Below are positions 22,071-23,728 of a stretch of 23,728 nucleotides of DNA, piece by piece. The translations under genes and the position numbers were made by a program. The notes under the pieces are model-generated. The model saw only the letters and a program-made list of their open reading frames with translations, was not told the origin of the DNA and ran no database searches. Source of the stretch: an uncultured Muribaculaceae bacterium (GTDB taxonomy: Bacteria > Bacteroidota > Bacteroidia > Bacteroidales > Muribaculaceae); the NCBI GenBank assembly GCA_910579675.1, contig CAJTUF010000029.1, forward strand, positions 1 through 23,728, written 5' to 3'. Numbering within the stretch: position 1 is the first letter of the stretch; each line of letters begins with the position of its first letter.

Positions 22071-23507
22071 ATGAAAAAAATATTACTCCTCGCTGCTCTT
22101 GCCGCTCCCGTAGCAGGTGCCTTTGCTCAGGCTGCCGGTAAAGTTGGATACACACTCCCCGCAGGTGCTTTCTACACTGACAATGACGCCCTCCTGCCTC
22201 CCCATGTTCAGCTCCAGTGGCTCAACACCACCTATATCAAGGGTCAGGGCCTCCTCACCGATGCCGAATACACCTGGACCAACGGCGCAAATGTGATCGG
22301 CACCGATCTCGACCTCACCACCGCCCCCGCTTTCTCGCTCCCCTCGCTCGATGGCAAGGCTGGCAAAAAGCCCACTCTCGCCACCGACGATAAGGCCGAC
22401 GGCAATTACACCTTCGGCGGCAATATCTACTACGGCGCTGCTCCCGCCACCGCCACTGCCACCCCCTTCAAGTCCTACACCGGCGCAACTGCCGGCACCT
22501 TCAAGGCATTCCAGACCGGCAGCTCCGAGGCCGTAACCGGATGGGCTTCCCTCTATCCCGACCTTCAGAATATCTCCGTGGCCGGCTTCGCCCAGAAGCT
22601 CACCTACGCCGGTGCCCCCTACGTGCTCAATGGCCTCACCGTCAAAGGCGACAATGTTAAGGGCGAATACATGGTTGAAGTCTTTGCCGCTCCCGCCGAA
22701 GGCTCAGCCCTCCCCACCGAGCCCATCATCTCGGCCTATCCCGTGACCGGCGCTGACGCCGTTAAGTTTGGCGATAAGGCTCCCGTGATCAAGGGCGACG
22801 TCATCATCGCCATCACCGAGATCGCCGAGGCTTCTTTCCAGCCCGCCGTAGCCCTCGCTAAGGTAGAAGAGGGCGTTCCCACCCCCGCCAACCAGGGCCT
22901 CTATGCCATCCTCTCCGCCACCGCCAACGACGGCAATCAGGTTGCCACCCTCGCCGAGTGGACCGAGCCTGAAGGCGAAGTGCTCCCCGTAGCCCTCGAC
23001 CTCAACCTCGACGTGGCCTACACCTATCTTATCCCCGTTAAGCAGACAGGTGCCGAGACCACCCTCGCCGATAAGGACAAAGTGACCGTGGTGTTCAACG
23101 AAACCGTCACCTCCGCATCCTACGACTGCGTGACCTCAGCCGCCGCCGGTGAGATCACCTTCACCACCCCCGAAGGCGACGAGCTCCCCGCATGGCTCTC
23201 TGCCACCGCCACCGCAGGTGAGGGCACCGGCGCCAAGTATGTCACCATCACCTTCTCGCAGAGCTCAGTCAACGGCGGCACCACCCCCGTTGTCGTTAAC
23301 TTCCCCAACGGCACCTATGCCGGCTTCACCGTCACCACCGACGCCCTCGGCGGCATCGACGCCCCCGAAAGCTCGGCCGAAGTAGTGGCCCGCGAATACT
23401 ACGACATCGCAGGCCGTCGCCTCAATGAGGCACCCCGCTCCGGCTTCTTCATCGAAAAAGCCATCCGCGCCGACGGCACCACACAGTCCGTCAGCCACAT
23501 CCGCTAA
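22071..23507 (+). CDS. Secreted protein with T9SS-like C-terminal segment, function unknown
   Basis: This 478-residue protein has a clear signal peptide (MKKILLLAALAAPVAGAFA, cut before Gln20). The mature part is rich in Ala, Thr, Gly and Pro, low in charge and probably all beta. Residues about 310-430 look like an immunoglobulin-like module (DKVTVVFNETVTSASYDC onward). The last 40 residues (EYYDIAGRRLNEAPRSGFFIEK, in two parts, to the end) follow the pattern Y-D-x-x-G-R-R-L ... G-x-[FY]-I ... that resembles type A T9SS sorting domains and related tails in this order. It would be outside the inner membrane and possibly at the surface. The strong C-ending codon bias suggests high expression. 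It has its own promoter. No catalytic motif is visible. Confidence 0.8.
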   Translation: MKKILLLAALAAPVAGAFAQAAGKVGYTLPAGAFYTDNDALLPPHVQLQWLNTTYIKGQGLLTDAEYTWTNGANVIGTDLDLTTAPAFSLPSLDGKAGKKPTLATDDKADGNYTFGGNIYYGAAPATATATPFKSYTGATAGTFKAFQTGSSEAVTGWASLYPDLQNISVAGFAQKLTYAGAPYVLNGLTVKGDNVKGEYMVEVFAAPAEGSALPTEPIISAYPVTGADAVKFGDKAPVIKGDVIIAITEIAEASFQPAVALAKVEEGVPTPANQGLYAILSATANDGNQVATLAEWTEPEGEVLPVALDLNLDVAYTYLIPVKQTGAETTLADKDKVTVVFNETVTSASYDCVTSAAAGEITFTTPEGDELPAWLSATATAGEGTGAKYVTITFSQSSVNGGTTPVVVNFPNGTYAGFTVTTDALGGIDAPESSAEVVAREYYDIAGRRLNEAPRSGFFIEKAIRADGTTQSVSHIR

Positions 23508-23544
23508 ATTGTTATTTTCATACTTTTATATTCATAAGACCAAA

Positions 23545-23576
23545 GGGGCGCCCTTGCAGCGATGCACGGGCGCCCC
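23545..23576 (+). terminator. Hairpin after the secreted protein gene
   Basis: GGGGCGCCC (23545-23553) and GGGCGCCCC (23568-23576) form a perfect 9-bp GC stem, 37 bp after the stop codon. The 3' flank (GCCTATATAATAATAA) is AT-rich but has no T-run, so the strength is uncertain. Confidence 0.6.
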
Positions 23577-23581
23577 GCCTA

Positions 23582-23615
23582 TATAATAATAACCGGAGTA
23601 TAATAATAACCGGAG
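23582..23615. repeat. 17-bp perfect tandem duplication
   Basis: TATAATAATAACCGGAG occurs at 23582-23598 and again at 23599-23615 with no gap. It joins the terminator region to the GC-rich edge repeat. Each copy contains TATAATAATAA, so AT-rich promoter-like roles are possible, but no TAnnTTTG is present. Confidence 0.92.
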
Positions 23616-23728
23616 CGCAAAAGCGCGCCGCCCAAAGAGCGCGCCGCCACGGCGACGCCCACCCGGCGCGTAGCGCCCAAAGCCGCGTTAGCGGCGTCCC
23701 TGAAGGGTAGCCACGGGCAAGAGCGCGC
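23616..23728. repeat. GC-rich hairpin repeats at the right edge
   Basis: This stretch is a run of short inverted repeats (GCGC-AAAA-GCGC at 23616-23627, GGCGCG/CGCGCC-type pairs, GCCGCGTTAGCGGC around 23681-23696). Read on the minus strand it contains GGGCGTCGCCGTGGCGGC and TTTGGGCG, close to the core and linker of the left-edge array. I take it to be the same repeat family in the opposite orientation. It runs off the window, and no gene is visible in it. Confidence 0.65.

Overview
The window reads as chromosomal DNA of a GC-rich member of the Bacteroidales, most likely the gut family Muribaculaceae. This is inferred from three things: Bacteroidota-type promoters (TTG, about 20 bp, TAnnTTTG) in front of many genes; almost no strong Shine-Dalgarno sequences; and proteins typical of the phylum, namely a PorW/SprE-like lipoprotein, a DUF4294 protein and an exported protein with a T9SS-like C-terminus. 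I found no tRNA, rRNA, CRISPR array, transposase or phage module.

Left part (1-5.8 kb). A G-rich array of hairpin repeats (1-195) precedes a lone zinc/manganese-type ABC permease. Next come a PLP-dependent beta-eliminating lyase of the tryptophanase/tyrosine phenol-lyase family and a 950-residue TPR lipoprotein resembling PorW/SprE of type IX secretion. Middle-left (5.8-10.3 kb, minus strand). A Cu/Zn efflux permease fused to an HMA domain stands alone. A two-gene unit follows, with an unrecognised single-pass membrane protein and then an exported histidine phosphatase.

Centre (10.2-15.8 kb). A 650-bp gene-free stretch holds divergent promoters and a foldable, possibly transcribed RNA on the minus strand. 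Then come sbcD-sbcC (overlapping by 14 bp) for DNA end and hairpin processing. After sbcC, a good promoter starts a roughly 240-nt structured leader ending in an intrinsic terminator. It lies 20 bp before an AT-richer orphan gene of 193 codons, which makes it either an independent small RNA or a terminator-controlled leader.

Right part (15.8-23.7 kb). pnp and a SlyD-like prolyl isomerase with a Cys/His-rich tail lie on the minus strand, each with its own terminator. Beyond an AT-rich gap that has divergent promoters, a candidate leaderless 26-codon ORF and a strong terminator come nadB, a DUF4294 gene, a small cytoplasmic-looking amidase and a secreted protein with a T9SS-like tail, all on the plus strand. 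The right edge carries C-rich repeats that resemble, in reverse complement, the array at the left edge. Strand composition also appears to switch from G-rich to C-rich near 19 kb.

The genes are mostly housekeeping or envelope functions and do not form one pathway. The least explained parts are the three non-coding transcription units (about 10.3-10.65, 14.83-15.08 and 18.96-19.14 kb), the orphan gene at 15.1 kb, the altered active site of the lyase, and the edge repeats.
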